A stretch of 64,000 bases of DNA from Siphonodentalium dalli (GCA_032622095.1 CP136063.1:180089956-180153955); one strand, 5' to 3'. Positions 11,461 through 24,658 are shown, counted from the first letter of the stretch. Translations and numbers: made by a program. The notes: generated by a model from the sequence alone, not told the origin.

Positions 11461-11689
11461 AATTTGTAATACGTTTATTCTTTGATCAAAACGATATTGA
11501 GATACAAGTAGAAGATATATACAAAAGATTGAGAATGTTGCAGTATATGTACAATATATACACGAACTTCCCATCATCGTCATCATTATCATCATCATGG
11601 TATAGTCGTTTTCGCCGTCCTCGTCGTCGATACATCATCACCGTAACCGCGTCATCGGTATCATCGTCTTCGTTGTCGTCACGTTATCG

Positions 11690-12560
11690 TGTAGTATGTT
11701 CCACTACCAACAAACATCAAGCTATATTGTCAAAATGTTCACAGCGACACCCGGGCTCTCCCGAGCTCATTCTGTCAATACGGTATTTTGCGCGGATATT
11801 GCGTGGTTAATAAATTCGGCCGTGGACGCGTCAGCGAGTCAATATTTTAATATCACACCAGGTGGCATTCCACTACCACGCAGCCAAACTCCATGTAGAG
11901 TTATCTCCCATCGCTCCGCTGAGATATCACTGCCATAAGGACATTTGGTAAGGATTTCTTACGTGTTCTTAGTTCTTATGTTTTAGGATTTAAATTGTAT
12001 ATGTCTGGCTCAGTCTATAGTGTTCTTATCAATACCCACATAATTACCATTATTGCAAAACTTTTGGTGGTCAAATTAAGATAATTAGGTGACTAAATAT
12101 AGTTCCGACGATATGTAAAAATAAATGTATCGGTCCGCAAAGTACCATCCCGGTGGTAGTGCTATATCGCAGTGCTAACGTAGAGCGCGCTGCGTGGAGT
12201 TTGCCACGCAGCATACAAAAATATATATGCAAAAAAAACCCATCAAACTATACTGTCAAAATGTTCACGGAGACATCCGGGATCACGCGGGCTCTTGTTG
12301 TCAATACGGTATTTTACCAGATTGGGGGGGGGGGTGTAATAACATCGGCCTTGTACGCGTCAGCGAGTCAATATTTCTATGTCACACTCAGGTGGTATTG
12401 CACGATCGCGTATCATCAACATATACTGTCCCAAACCACACGAAGACACCCGGGCTCTCTCGGCCAATATCGGCATTCGCGGGGTTAATAACTCCGGTCG
12501 GCGGGAGACGAGCGAGCGAGTCAAATTTTCTAGGTACCTTTCACTACCTTATAGCGTCGA
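11690..12560. repeat. degenerate dispersed repeat, three units
   Basis: Three diverged units, each with a GACACCCGGGCTCTC-like segment followed by CAATACGGTATTTT, then GTTAATAA..CGGCCG and GCGAGTCAATATTT (starts near 11735, 12259 and 12433). A fourth unit at 9671-9690 was split by the hAT element. A run of about ten G occurs at 12326. No coding function is evident. The TCATCG-rich low-complexity tract at 11570-11690 precedes it. Confidence 0.6.
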
Positions 12561-12589
12561 GACATAGCGTTCACGGGCCTATGGGAGCC

Positions 12590-13990
12590 TCACTATTTAA
12601 GTAGTATTGTGTGGTATTCATAGTGCCGCTCAGGCGCATTGTCTTTTATAGGGATAGTCATAAATGTTATAAAGGTAGTTGGTTGGAGGTTGTCATCGTG
12701 CTTGCACTGTTGAATCAATTGACATATTGTGAATAGAAAATTGTCTGTAAAAGACAGTCCCATGATAATTATTAGAAAAATGTTCCATAAATATTTGAGA
12801 ACGGAGACTATCAACGTACATGTAAGTTGTGTCTGAATGCAAAATCCTCATCGTAGCCAGAGGTGACAGAACTGACTCATGTGCAAAAAAGCTCCATTCA
12901 CAGATATTCACATCTATTAATGTTATCATTAACGCGAAAGCAACTATGCTGTTTTCGAGTCGCGCACACGGGGAGTTTTATGGATATATGTTCCCCAACA
13001 GGAGAAGTATGAGTTTGCAACACAAAACAGCACATCCGTAAGTGGTTTAGCTTTAAGGCCCATTTAATTTTAGAACCCCCAGATTACATTATATAAAATA
13101 TATGTCATATTATATACCATTTGAAAGGTGAAGTTCCAAAACATTGTGTTATCAACTTAGCCGGTGTAATACACTGAAGACATGTTGTTTGTGTTGAGGT
13201 ATACCGACGTGTTTTGTGCTTAAGTTTCATCTGGTTTGTATTGCAAAGTCTATACTTTTCAATGGAAGGGGAATAACTCTATATCTTATTTATAATCAAA
13301 TTTTATGTCATATATTGTTAATAAAACCGTATATCAAGGCACTATGAAAAAAATAATTGGTGACTCGAAAATTAAATTGGTCTTTAAAGTATTTTGACGG
13401 TTTGAAACCTGAAATTATTCTCATTTTTGTTACACACCGGACAGGTTTTGGCTCAAAACAAGTCGATAGATGTATGAGTTAAATACTTTCATACAGACTT
13501 TATATGCCACACATTAATAACGTTAAAAGTCTGTGAAACAACTATCATGAACAAGTATATGAAAAAAATTATTGATTTTTTTCTTATTTTTATTATTAAT
13601 GACTCTCCAATAATGAGATTTTGTTTGTCAGAACCATTGAAATGTAAACATTACTGTTACATACTGGTGTTACTGGTAAGAGTCCATTTACTCCCATAAG
13701 ATACCAAAGTTTAATCAAAATTTGACGGTAAACATTGGAAAATGTAAAATCATTGAAAACTATTCTGAAAATCACATTCAGACTGAAACATTTTCAACTG
13801 AGTACACGTTAGCCATGGTTGATGATAAATCACCGTAACAGTTTTGTTTACATGATGGGTTCAGTGCGCATCATTTCGTTTTTGGAGAACAATCAATAAT
13901 GAATATAAGAACAATGTGTATCAATTTTCCATTTTCTTATTAGTCCTAAAACGTAGACTTAATATTTCAGTACGCATAATTTCGTTATTG
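12590..13990. other. no gene seen
   Basis: AT-rich intergenic stretch with only short, motif-free open frames. Confidence 0.6.
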
Positions 13991-13998
13991 AAGAACTA

Positions 13999-14222
13999 CA
14001 GTAATGCCCTGATTAATCGACTGCTTAACCACAGCATAATTATGGCCTTTTTTATGGGTAACTTTTCAGGATTTAGTTGGAAATATGGCTTGTTGCCATT
14101 CATCGGAAAGCTCTCGGGAGAGCTTTCCGATGAATGGCAACAAGCCATATTTCCGACTAAATCCTGAAAAGTTACCCATAATTATGCTGTGGTTAAGCAG
14201 TCGATTAATTAGGGCATTACTG
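13999..14222. mobile_element. palindromic Tc1/mariner-type MITE, copy 2
   Basis: 224-bp palindrome with TA-CAGTAATGCCC at the left, GGGCATTACTG-TA at the right and centre AGCTCTCGGGAGAGCT. Same family as 8599-8811. Confidence 0.9.
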
Positions 14223-14229
14223 TATCAAT

Positions 14230-14820
14230 AATGAGCATAACAACAATGTGTATCTATTTTCCATTTTCTTCTTAGTCGTAATACGTTGACACATTTACCC
14301 ACTGCTCTAGTACCTCGCACCCCTTAAGAAACGATGTTGCTTATTGCAGGTTGTCAGCGAACGACTTCGACAATAGTGTTGCCAAGTTCGTACTTCGTAA
14401 CAGACCAACATGCAAGCATTCGGGTAAGAGTGTTGTCCTTCTTGATTCGGCCACCGGTGTATCACTGAGAAAAAAATGGGTCAATATTAACTAACTTAGG
14501 GCTAGTCACAAACACTTTGGAGTCATTTTGACCAACCCATTCCTTTCCACAAGTCACCATGACTAGCTCTTCCCTTATTCATAGTCACTTAGTTACGCGA
14601 AGAATACGTCTTTTACAGCAATGCATTAAACGGTGTTTGATTGTTAAATGTATAATACCCACTGCATCGCAATTCTTTTTGACCATATAATTGAACGAAT
14701 GTGATGGGGTGAGATTGTGGCATATATATAAGAACTTCACCCCACACCAAAGGTTACAAAATGTTGATAAAAGGTTCTACTTCATAGACACCACACGTAT
14801 TTCGGAAATGAACCAACTAA
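14230..14820. other. no gene; short 'GTCATxxTGAC' repeats
   Basis: No gene seen. At 14508-14570 there is a segment with TTTGGAGTCATTTTGACC and GTCACCATGACTAGCTC that recurs in altered form at 24240-24325 and near 34060-34345, so it is another small dispersed repeat with a GTCA/TGAC dyad. Confidence 0.5.
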
Positions 14821-14825
14821 ACATA

Positions 14826-15378
14826 CCTTACTCGTATTTAAATTCGCGCAGTACTATTTTTCGCGCACACATCGGTGGGCGAATTTAAAACTGAGCGAAA
14901 ATTAGTGCGACCCCCCGAATTTTAATCTAAACCACAATCCATATGAAATACAAGAGTGCTATGTTGCTGAGTTTACATATATTATGAACGGTTGAATAGA
15001 CCATTATGCCTACACATGAATGTAGATATTTGCATTCGGCCAACCTTTATCATGGCCATTGCTCACAATGCCAAGCGACAAATCATGGTAACATAGACAT
15101 TGTTGAAATGCTTGTATAAGAAATACTAATATTCCAGGTCCCCACAAAACTATGCTGCATGCTGTAGTTATACTAGTTGACTGCCTGCACGATGTAAATC
15201 CGCATCGATTGTGTTTAATATACACATTTACTATCTCCAACAATGACTAAGAACCCAACTGCCATCAGCTCCAAGATATTCGAAAATATCCAGAAATATT
15301 ACGAAAATATTTTTGTCATTTTTGAATTCGCACAGCTGAGAGAAAAATAGTACTGCGCGAATTTAAATACGAGTAAGG
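14826..15378. mobile_element. 553-bp MITE with 37-bp terminal inverted repeats
   Basis: Perfect 37-bp inverted repeats at 14826-14862 and 15342-15378, beginning CCTTACTCGTATTTAAATTC and ending ACTATTTTTC on the inner side. Both are flanked by TA (14824-14825, 15379-15380), compatible with a TA target duplication. The interior has no transposase. Family unassigned. Confidence 0.85.
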
Positions 15379-15968
15379 TATACGTAGCTATACCATAAAC
15401 TTTATGTGTCGTACTTCTCAACAGACCGTTATACTATATGTGTTGTACTTCTCAACAGACTTCTCAAATACCATTAGCACCCAACCTTGGATTGGAATTT
15501 TCCAACTGCCAACTTGTTCCTCAAGCTTTCCAACAATTTAATTCCAAAATAAAACAGAAATGATAAAGATAGGAGAAAATTTTTCGACTATTGGACGAAA
15601 AACAGCAATTTTCACACTGAATGTTGTTAAGAAAATCAAACAATCACAACATTTAATTTCAACCCATTTTTGGTATGAAGTGATGTTGTCACGGAGGGGA
15701 GTTCACGTGGTTTCGAGGTTGGTGAGTACCACGCATTCAAAATGTACAAACGCACAAAAACATAATATATGAGAAACTGACACAAAATATATCATTTTGA
15801 CTGTTACAGGCATATGCTTGTTTAGTTTTAAAACACGTTAATCCCTTATTTGTTTGCAAATATTCAGTTGTTTTCTATAACATCCTGGCCTCAGTTGCCA
15901 GGCGGGTGTTTATGGAATACACAAGTCCCTACATCTTGGAAAATCCTTCGACTAACAACTGTAGTCAG

Positions 15969-16064
15969 TATGTTAGAACAAACAACTGTGAGTTTGGACA
16001 CATATGAGGTATCAGCTTGTCTGAAAAAGTGTATAGCATATGCTCGTAGCTGCCAAAATACTAT
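15969..16064 (+). CDS. candidate 96-bp exon, PAN/apple-like cysteines, copy A
   Basis: Bounded by GTCAG| and |GTAATA splice-like sites, 96 bp, leaving one base before and two bases after whole codons (symmetric phase). The frame encodes residues from MLEQTTVSLDTYEVSACL to CIAYARSCQNT, with C-x3-C-x7-C spacing like the PAN/apple fold. Copy B preserves frame, sites and cysteines. No adjacent exons are found, so the call rests on splice sites, spacing and conservation in the recent duplicate. Confidence 0.35.
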
Positions 16065-16344
16065 GTAATATATCATTATTCAAGTTTATTACATTTTTCC
16101 TCGTTTCTAGTCATGTTTGCGATGGCCTCGGCCATTTTGAAAGCGTGGTACTCAACTACTCATCAACTCAAAACCACGTGATTCCCCACCGTGGTTGTGA
16201 CAGTAGTGAAATTTCTGACTGTTGATAATTTTGATGGCAACTTACCGTTTGTTTTCTTCCATCTTATTAATCTCCGGCCTCTCAATTGTGGCTGACATTT
16301 GTCCAGAACCATGTCGATAGAGATTTAGGATATATATATATATA

Positions 16345-16539
16345 CAATAATGCCCTAAGTAATCGACCTCTTAACCACAGCAGAAATAGTCGGAAATATG
16401 GCTTGTTGCCATTCATCGGAAAGCTCTCGACGAGAGCTTTCCGATGAATGGCAACGAGCCATATTTCCGACTAAATCCTGAAAAGTTACCCATAATTCTG
16501 CTGTGGTTAAGAGGTCGATTATTTAGGGCATTACTGTAT
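16345..16539. mobile_element. palindromic Tc1/mariner-type MITE, copy 3
   Basis: 195-bp palindrome with ends TA-CAATAATGCCC and GGGCATTACTG-TA, inserted in a TATATA tract. The left half lacks the AATTATGGGTAAC segment that the right half retains, so it is partly deleted. Confidence 0.88.
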
Positions 16540-16617
16540 ATATACATTATACACGTGATATATAATTATGCATGCATGTGTTGATTCAGCGATAAGAACC
16601 ACCGATATTCACTGCTA

Positions 16618-17019
16618 AGGGTACGTTTATACGCTGGTAAATTTGCACGGTATGTTTTTGCGGGAATTTCGTCATAGAAAACCACATGGTGCCAGAATAT
16701 GAACGGAAACGTGCACATAACATGTATCTTCACCAAAGCGAACGGAATGAGAATTAAAATTTCTGTAGTTCCACTTGTAACAGTGCTACTGGAATTTGCC
16801 TTCTAATACCTGTATGATTTATTCTTGCGAGACAATTGCATGATATTTACAGGCAAATTCCGGTAGCATCGTTACTAGTGGAACTACAGAGATTTTACTT
16901 CGCACGTCGTTAGCTGTGGCACAGTTGCAATTTATGTTCTTGTTTCCGTTCATGTTATGGTACCATATCGTTTTCTACGACAAAATGCCTGCAAACCATA
17001 CCAGTGTATGAACGTACCC
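16618..17019. mobile_element. AGGGTACGTT-ended MITE, copy A
   Basis: Imperfect long palindrome. The left end AGGGTACGTTTATACGC mirrors the right end GTGTATGAACGTACCC. Inner arms CTGTAGTTCCACTTG and CTAGTGGAACTACAG also mirror. No coding potential; superfamily not assigned. Confidence 0.75.
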
Positions 17020-17429
17020 TAGCTGGAAATGATAAAGATAGGAGAAACATTTTCGACTATTGGACGAAAAACAGCAAATTTCACACTGAATGTTGTTAAG
17101 AAAATCACAACATTTAATTTCAACCCATTTTTGGTATGAAGTGATTTTGTCACGGAGGGGAGTTCACGTGATTTCGAGGTTGGTGAGTACCACGCATTCA
17201 AAATGTACAAACGCACAACAACATAATATATGAGGAACTGACACAAAACATATCATTTTGACTGTTACAGGCATATGCTTGTTTAGTTTCAAAACACGAT
17301 AATCCCTTATTTGTTTGCAAATATTCAGTTGTTTTCTATAACAACGTGACCTAAGTTGCCAGGCGGATGTTCATGGAATACACAAGTCCCTACATCTTGG
17401 AAAATCCTTCGACTAACAACTGTAGTCAG

Positions 17430-17525
17430 TATGTTAGAACAAACAACTGTGAGTTTGGACACAAATGAGGTATCAGCTTGTCTGAAAAAGTGTATAGCAT
17501 ATGCTCGTAGCTGCCAAAATACTAT
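17430..17525 (+). CDS. candidate 96-bp exon, PAN/apple-like cysteines, copy B
   Basis: Duplicate of 15969-16064 with the same splice-like borders. One coding difference is visible (TATGAG to AATGAG, Tyr to Asn); all three cysteines are kept. Confidence 0.35.
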
Positions 17526-17805
17526 GTAATATATCATTATTCAAGTTTATTACATTTTTCCTCGTTTCTAGTCATGTTTGCGATGGCCTCGGCCATTTTG
17601 AAAGCGTGGTACTCAACTACTCATCAACTCAAAACCACGTGATTCCCCACCGTGGTTGTGACAGGTGTGAAATTTCTGACTGTTGATAATTTTGATGGCA
17701 ACTTACCGTTTGTTTTCTTCCATCTTATTAATCTCCGGCCTCTCAATTGTGGCTGACATTTGTCCAGAACCATGTCGATAGAGATTTAGGATATATATAT
17801 ATATA

Positions 17806-17997
17806 CAATAATGCCCTAAGTAATCGACCTCTTAACCACAGCAGAAATAGTCGGAAATATGGCTTGTTGCCATTCATCGGAAAGCTCTCGACGAGAGCTT
17901 TCCGATGAATGGCAACGAGCCATATTTCCGACTAAATCCTGAAAAGTTACCCATAATTCTGCTGTGGTTAAGAGGTCGATTATTTAGGGCATTACTG
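17806..17997. mobile_element. palindromic Tc1/mariner-type MITE, copy 4
   Basis: Copy of 16345-16539 carried by the tandem duplication. Confidence 0.88.
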
Positions 17998-18078
17998 TAT
18001 ATATACATTATACACGTGATATATAATTATGCATGCATGTGTTGATTCAGCGATAGGAACCACCGCTATTCACTGCTA

Positions 18079-18493
18079 AGGGTACGTTTATACGCTGGTA
18101 AATTTGCACCGTATGTTTTTGCGGGAATTTCGTCATAGAAAACCACATGGTGCCAGAATATGAATGGAAACGTGCACATAACATGTATCTTCGTCAAAGC
18201 GAACGGAATGAGAATTAAAATTTCTGTAGTTCCACTTGTAACAGTGCTACTGGAATTTGCCTTCTAATACCTGTATGATTTATTCTTGCGAGACAATTGC
18301 ATGATATTTACAGGCAAATTCCGGTAGCATCGTTACTAGTGGAACTACAGAGATTTTACTTCGCACGTCGTTAGCTGTGACACAGTTGCACTTTATGTTC
18401 TTGTTTCCGTTCATGTTATGGTACCATATCGTTTTCTACGATAAAATGCCTGCAAACAATACCGTGCAAACTTGCCAGTGTGTGAACGTACCC
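18079..18493. mobile_element. AGGGTACGTT-ended MITE, copy B
   Basis: Copy of 16618-17019 with a more complete right end (ACCGTGCAAACTTGCCAGTG before the terminal GAACGTACCC), so this copy defines the full inverted repeat better. Confidence 0.75.
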
Positions 18494-18719
18494 TAGCTGG
18501 AGTTCAGTTATTTTGCAGCATGTATACATATCCATTGGTTTTGGTGAGCAATTAAGTCAGATGTGGTAATTGTTATTGAGTATTATATGAATACCATGGG
18601 TCCATGAATAATGCACTGGTCGTATTATATGCCGATACTGAGTTACTGGCTACCCATTGAATGTTTGTTGCGCTCTTACTTATATGTACTTGTTCATAAT
18701 CAACGACAACATGCATTAC

Positions 18720-18996
18720 ATGTATATATACATATATACTGAACCGGGGTACCCTATATATTACAAGTCTTATTAAATATCAACGACAACATGCATGACA
18801 TACATATATACATATATACTGAACCGGGGTACCCTATATATTAGTCGTATTAAAACTAAACCGTGTTTCATTTCAATCAACTTACAATCTTGATATTTAC
18901 TTAAAACATGATGTAATGATAAATTTATTGTTGATAAAGCTAATAATATTGTTGATAAAGCTAATAATATTGTTGATAAAGCTAATAATATTGCGG
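18720..18996. repeat. two short tandem repeats
   Basis: A roughly 65-bp unit with TACTGAACCGGGGTACCC occurs twice (about 18720-18843). A 21-bp unit (ATTGTTGATAAAGCTAATAA plus one base) occurs three times at 18934-18996. Confidence 0.8.
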
Positions 18997-19660
18997 GATA
19001 ATTTGTTTCAGAGTCGTTTCATGAATATGGATGTGTCGCCGCCTGTGAGAAGATTTTCTCATATTTTTGTTTGTCAGGTGAGTTTGGTTCTATATATACA
19101 AAATTGGACATCGATTTTCGAATGAATAGCCTCCCATGCATATTTGGTATTTGTGATGTTTTTGTCCATGAATTATGATTTGTGTCGCTGACCTAATGTC
19201 AGTAACATGGCTACATGGTCTCTGTGGGGTGGATGGGGTGGGGTGTCCACCTTAGAATTTCCAGCTGTACCCCTTTAACCCATATTCCAAAGTTCGATAA
19301 ATTATATCTGTACTCCTTCCCGTTGGGTTGGAATTTTCCAACTGGTATACCCCAACGTTTCCATCTGTTGCAAAAACTCCCCCCACAATTGGAACATTCC
19401 TAAATGATGACCATTTCAGTCAAAAAGTTTGGCCTCAAGGATTTAATGACGGAAGTATTCGACTTTTGTCTAAAAATAAAATTTGTCACATTGAATACTA
19501 TTTGAAAAATCAAACTAACAGCATAATTTAAACATATATTAGGTCTGAAATGTCCAATTTACATGTATGTCGTGTCAGTGAATATGTCGATTTTGTTATT
19601 TCGCGTGCATTTAAACGGACATGTATTCGAATTCCATGCATGAATGTCAGAACAAACGAC

Positions 19661-22600
19661 GCATGGCAATTCTACATGATCACGGGTAGACATTTAAGAC
19701 TGCACTGGATGATGTGGGGAATTCTACATGATCACGGGTATACATTTAAGAATGCACTGATGTGGGGAATTCTACATGATCATGGGTAGACATTTAAGAC
19801 TGCACTGATGTGGGGAATTCTACATGATCACGGGTAGACATTTAAGACGGCACTGCATGATGTGGGGAAATCTACATGATCACGGGTAGACATTTAAGAC
19901 TGCACTGATGTGGGGAATTATACATGATCACGGGTAGACATTTAAGACTGCATGATGTGATGAATTCTACATGATCACGGGTAGACATTTAAGACTGCAC
20001 TGGATGATGTGGAGAATTCTACATGATCACGGGTATACATTTAAGACTGCACTGATGTGGGGAATTCTACATGATCACGGGTAGACATTTAAGACTGCAC
20101 TGATGTGGGGAATTCTACATGATCACGGGTAGACATTTAAGACTGCATGATGTGAGGAATTCTACATGATCACGGGTAGACATTTAATACTGCACTGCAT
20201 GATGTGGGGAATTCTACATGATCACGGGTATACATTTAAGACTGCACTGATGTGGGGAATTCTACATGATCATGGGTAGACATTTAAGACTGCACTGATG
20301 TGGGGAATTCTACGTGATCACGGGTAGACATTTAAGACTGCATGATGTGAGGAATTCTACATGATCACGGGTAGACATTTAAGACTGCACTGATGTGGGG
20401 AATTCTACGTGATCACGGGTAGACATTTAAGACTGCATGATGTGAGGAATTCTACATGATCACGGGTAGACATTTAAGACTGCACTGCATGATGTGGGGA
20501 ATTCTACATGATCATGGGTAGACATTTAAGACTGCACTGATGTGGGGAATTCTACGTGATCACGGGTAGACATTTAAGACTGCATGATGTGAGGAATTCT
20601 ACATGATCACGGGTAGACATTTAAGACTGCACTGATGTGGGGAATTCTACGTGATCACGGGTAGACATTTAAGACTGCACTGCATGATGTGGGGAATTCT
20701 ACATGATCATGGGTAGACATTTAAGACTGCACTGATGTGGGGAATTCTACGTGATCACGGGTAGACATTTAAGACTGCATGATGTGAGGAATTCTACATG
20801 ATCACGGGTAGACATTTAAGACTGCACTGATGTGGGGAATTCTACGTGATCACGGGTAGACATTTAAGACTGCATGATGTGAGGAATTCTACATGATCAC
20901 GGGTAGACATTTAAGACTGCACTGCATGATGTGGGGAATTCTACATGATCATGGGTAGACATTTAAGACTGCACTGATGTGGGGAATTCTACGTGATCAC
21001 GGGTAGACATTTAAGACTGCATGATGTGAGGAATTCTACATGATCACGGGTAGACATTTAAGACTGCACTGCATGATGTGGGGAATTCTACATGATCATG
21101 GGTAGACATTTAAGACTGCACTGATGTGGGGAATTCTACGTGATCACGGGTAGACATTTAAGACTGCATGATGTGAGGAATTCTACATGATCACGGGTAG
21201 ACATTTAAGACTGCACTGATGTGGGGAATTCTACGTGATCACGGGTAGACATTTAAGACTGCACTGCATGATGTGGGGAATTCTACATGATCATGGGTAG
21301 ACATTTAAGACTGCACTGATGTGGGGAATTCTACGTGATCACGGGTAGACATTTAAGACTGCATGATGTGAGGAATTCTACATGATCACGGGTAGACATT
21401 TAAGACTGCACTGATGTGGGGAATTCTACATGATCACGGGTAGACATTTAAGACTGCATGATGTGAGGAATTCTACATGATCACGGGTAGACATTTAATA
21501 CTGCACTGCATGATGTGGGGAATTCTACATGATCACGGGTATACATTTAAGACTGCACTGATGTGGGGAATTCTACATGATCATGGGTAGACATTTAAGA
21601 CTGCACTGATGTGGGGAATTCTACGTGATCACGGGTAGACATTTAAGACTGCATGATGTGAGGAATTCTACATGATCACGGGTAGACATTTAAGACTGCA
21701 CTGATGTGGGGAATTCTACGTGATCACGGGTAGACATTTAAGACTGCATGATGTGAGGAATTCTACATGATCACGGGTAGACATTTAAGACTGCACTGCA
21801 TGATGTGGGGAATTCTACATGATCACGGATAGACATTTAAGACTGTGCTGATGTGGGGAATTCTACATGATCACGGGTAGACATTTAAGACTGCACTGAT
21901 GTGGGGAATTCTACATGATCACGGGTAGACATTTAAGACTGCATGATGTGAGGAATTCTACATGATCACGGGTAGACATTTAATACTGCACTGCATGATG
22001 TGGGGAATTCTACATGATCACGGGTATACATTTAAGACTGCACTGATGTGGGGAATTCTACATGATCATGGGTAGACATTTAAGACTGCACTGATGTGGG
22101 GAATTCTACGTGATCACGGGTAGACATTTAAGACTGCATGATGTGAGGAATTCTACATGATCACGGGTAGACATTTAAGACTGCACTGATGTGGGGAATT
22201 CTACGTGATCACGGGTAGACATTTAAGACTGCATGATGTGAGGAATTCTACATGATCACGGGTAGACATTTAAGACTGCACTGCATGATGTGGGGAATTC
22301 TACATGATCATGGGTAGACATTTAAGACTGCACTGATGTGGGGAATTCTACGTGATCACGGGTAGACATTTAAGACTGCATGATGTGAGGAATTCTACAT
22401 GATCACGGGTAGACATTTAAGACTGCACTGATGTGGGGAATTCTACGTGATCACGGGTAGACATTTAAGACTGCATGATGTGAGGAATTCTACATGATCA
22501 CGGGTAGACATTTAAGACTGCACTGCATGATGTGGGGAATTCTACATGATCACGGATAGACATTTAAGACTGTGCTGATGTGGGGAATTCTACATGATCA

Positions 22601-22784
22601 CGGGTAGACATTTAAGACTGCACTGATGTGGGGAATTCTACATGATCACGGGTAGACATTTAAGACTGCACTGCACTGATGTGGGGAAATATACATGATC
22701 ACGGTAGACATTTAAGACTGCACTGATGTGGGGGATTCTACATGATCGCGGTAGACATTTAAGACTGCACTGATGTGGGGAATA
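19661..22784. repeat. 3.1-kb minisatellite with higher-order units
   Basis: About 68 units in three length classes of about 46, 47 and 51 bp, sharing GAATTCTACATGATCACGGG and TAGACATTTAAGACTGCA. The classes differ at the junction: ACTGCATGATGTGAGG (46), ACTGCACTGATGTGGGG (47) and ACTGCACTGCATGATGTGG (51). Marked variants (ATGATCATGGG, GTGATCACGGG, TTTAATACTGC at about 20186, 21494 and 21980, CACGGATAGAC at about 21824 and 22551) recur in order, showing higher-order blocks. Most units keep a GAATTC and a palindromic TGATCA. Noncoding. Confidence 0.95.
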
Positions 22785-24360
22785 CACAAAACAAGGGTTC
22801 GCGCTACCACTTGCCACATTTGCCAATGGCAAAAATAATTGTAAATTTTTTCTTTCCATTTTGCAAGTCACTTTTTAATTCACAAGAAAGAAAATATTGG
22901 TCGGTAAATAACAATCATATAAGAAAATGTGACAATATAATTGTATTTGTGGTGTGTTACATGTATTTGGTTTAGGAATTTTTTTTCTACCATTTATTCG
23001 TATTTCTTGGTACAATTTTCAATTATTACAATGGTGTATTACACACAAAACATAATACAATCAGAAAGTACTAATATTAGACATGTTTTTTTTTATATAT
23101 TATCACGAAATATAACACTCAAAGTTGCATGTACTGGTAGCATTAAAATTTGGCAATTTCTAAAATAATTTGGCTAAATATTTTCTTTTGGCAAAAGTAA
23201 ATTTCGGTTCAGCGGGGACCCTACAAACATATGTCGCAATGATGGGCACATGCGAAGTTCCTCTGTCTACGTTTATGTATGATGTTGGTTACCAGTCTGT
23301 GTTAATACGATGTATATTTGTTCTATAGGAGGAATGGTCGTTCCATCTATTATTAGGATATCGTATATGATGGTGTTTTATATTCTAGTTGCAGTGTTGA
23401 TATGAAGAATGGTAGTTCCATCTATTGTTAGAATATCATGTGTGATGGATATTTATATATTTTGTATATTCTAGTTGCAGTGTTGATATGGGAGTAGTAG
23501 TAGTATAGTATGTCTGTTGTGACAAATGAGAGAGATCGTATATTCTCCACTCTACTCACTGAGGGGCTGACATCAGTGCGATGTATTCATAAATTTATAA
23601 ATGTTATGGGTATATAATATAATATAATAAATGACGCATTAATACTTGTGTTATGATGATGCACATGCTGGGAACGCAAATGTATTCCGTCTGTATATAA
23701 GTATGTATGTACTTATATCATTATGTTGTTGTTTTGTCTGCTTCATGTTAATTCATGACTTAGCAATACACTGTATAAGTTCCATATATTGTTGTGACAT
23801 CGTGCAGTGTGTGATGGAGTTCTTTTATTTTCTAGTTCCATTTTTGATATGGGGATAGTAGTTCCATCTATTTTTAGGATATAGTGTGTGATGTGTATTT
23901 CTATATTCTAGTTCCAGTGTTGATATGGGGGATAGTTGTTCCTTCTGTTGAGACATACGCAGGTGAGTACTATGTAAGATATATCGCCTATTTGTTCGAT
24001 GCAAATTAGCCAACATTTCCAGATAAAAATTTTCATCCGCAAAAAAAATAAATATATATTTTGGACAATGAAGGATACACGACCTTTATAACAGGTTGTC
24101 TTTTCACTTTTTTGGGAGTCCCAAGAAAAGACCATTTCAATACTTTGTACATCATATAGGTTGTTCCTTGTTGTGCATCAATACTATGTAGGGACATGTA
24201 AAGTGTAGCCATCATTCGGACCGAATTAATCTATCATTAGTCACACGTATTTGGAGTCATTTTGACTAACCAGTACCTCTCTGTAAGTCATTATGACTAA
24301 CTCTGGGGTTAGTCAGCTTGACTATGAATAATATTTTTTTCTGAAATTTTGCGAAAAACA
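22785..24360. other. no gene; degenerate 'GTTCCATCTATT' repeat at 23330-23940
   Basis: No gene seen. Within it, four diverged units of about 70-85 bp share GTTCCATCTATT, TATTCTAGTTGCAGTG and TGTTGATATGG (starts near 23335, 23405, 23815 and 23865). Confidence 0.6.
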
Positions 24361-24364
24361 TTTG

Positions 24365-24658
24365 CCAATGCATTCTCTTATACAGTCGTATAGCCTTGGC
24401 GTACCACATTACAGTACGTAAATATTTGTTTTATTGTCTATGTGAAATGTTCATGTATATGTTTCATTTGTGTTTTATGTTAACCTTCAATGTTGAAGTT
24501 GTGACAATAAAATATTATCCTATCTTATCTTATATGCGAGTCTCGCATATAAGAGAATACATTGGCCTAAATATTTACCGTGATCGTGTAAGCCAGTAAT
24601 TCTCTTATGTATGCGAGGCTCCCATGGGAGACACGCATATATAAGAGAATGCACTGGC
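24365..24658. repeat. hairpin repeats, one split and one complete
   Basis: Hairpin arms CAATGCATTCTCTTATA at 24365 and CATATAAGAGAATACATTGG ending near 24565 belong to one copy separated by about 150 bases of extra sequence. A second, diverged copy (AATTCTCTTATGTATGCGAG...GAGAATGCACTGG) spans about 24597-24656. It is followed by GCACCAGCGCAGCTCCAGCC, a flank also seen at 34030 and 42845. Confidence 0.75.

Larger units (their letters stand above)
15557..18502. repeat. tandem duplication of a 1.47-kb block
   Basis: Copy A 15557-17025 and copy B 17026-18502 are nearly identical head-to-tail copies, joined at CTAGCTGGAAATGATAAAG. Copy A has a small insertion (near 15640) and a short deletion near its right end; otherwise differences are scattered substitutions. 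Each copy holds a candidate short exon, a palindromic MITE and a second inverted-repeat MITE, so both MITEs predate the duplication. Confidence 0.9.

Noticed and set aside
19661-22784. CRISPR-like array
   Set aside because: Regular repeats but no unique spacers. Units are contiguous variants of one sequence in a eukaryotic context.
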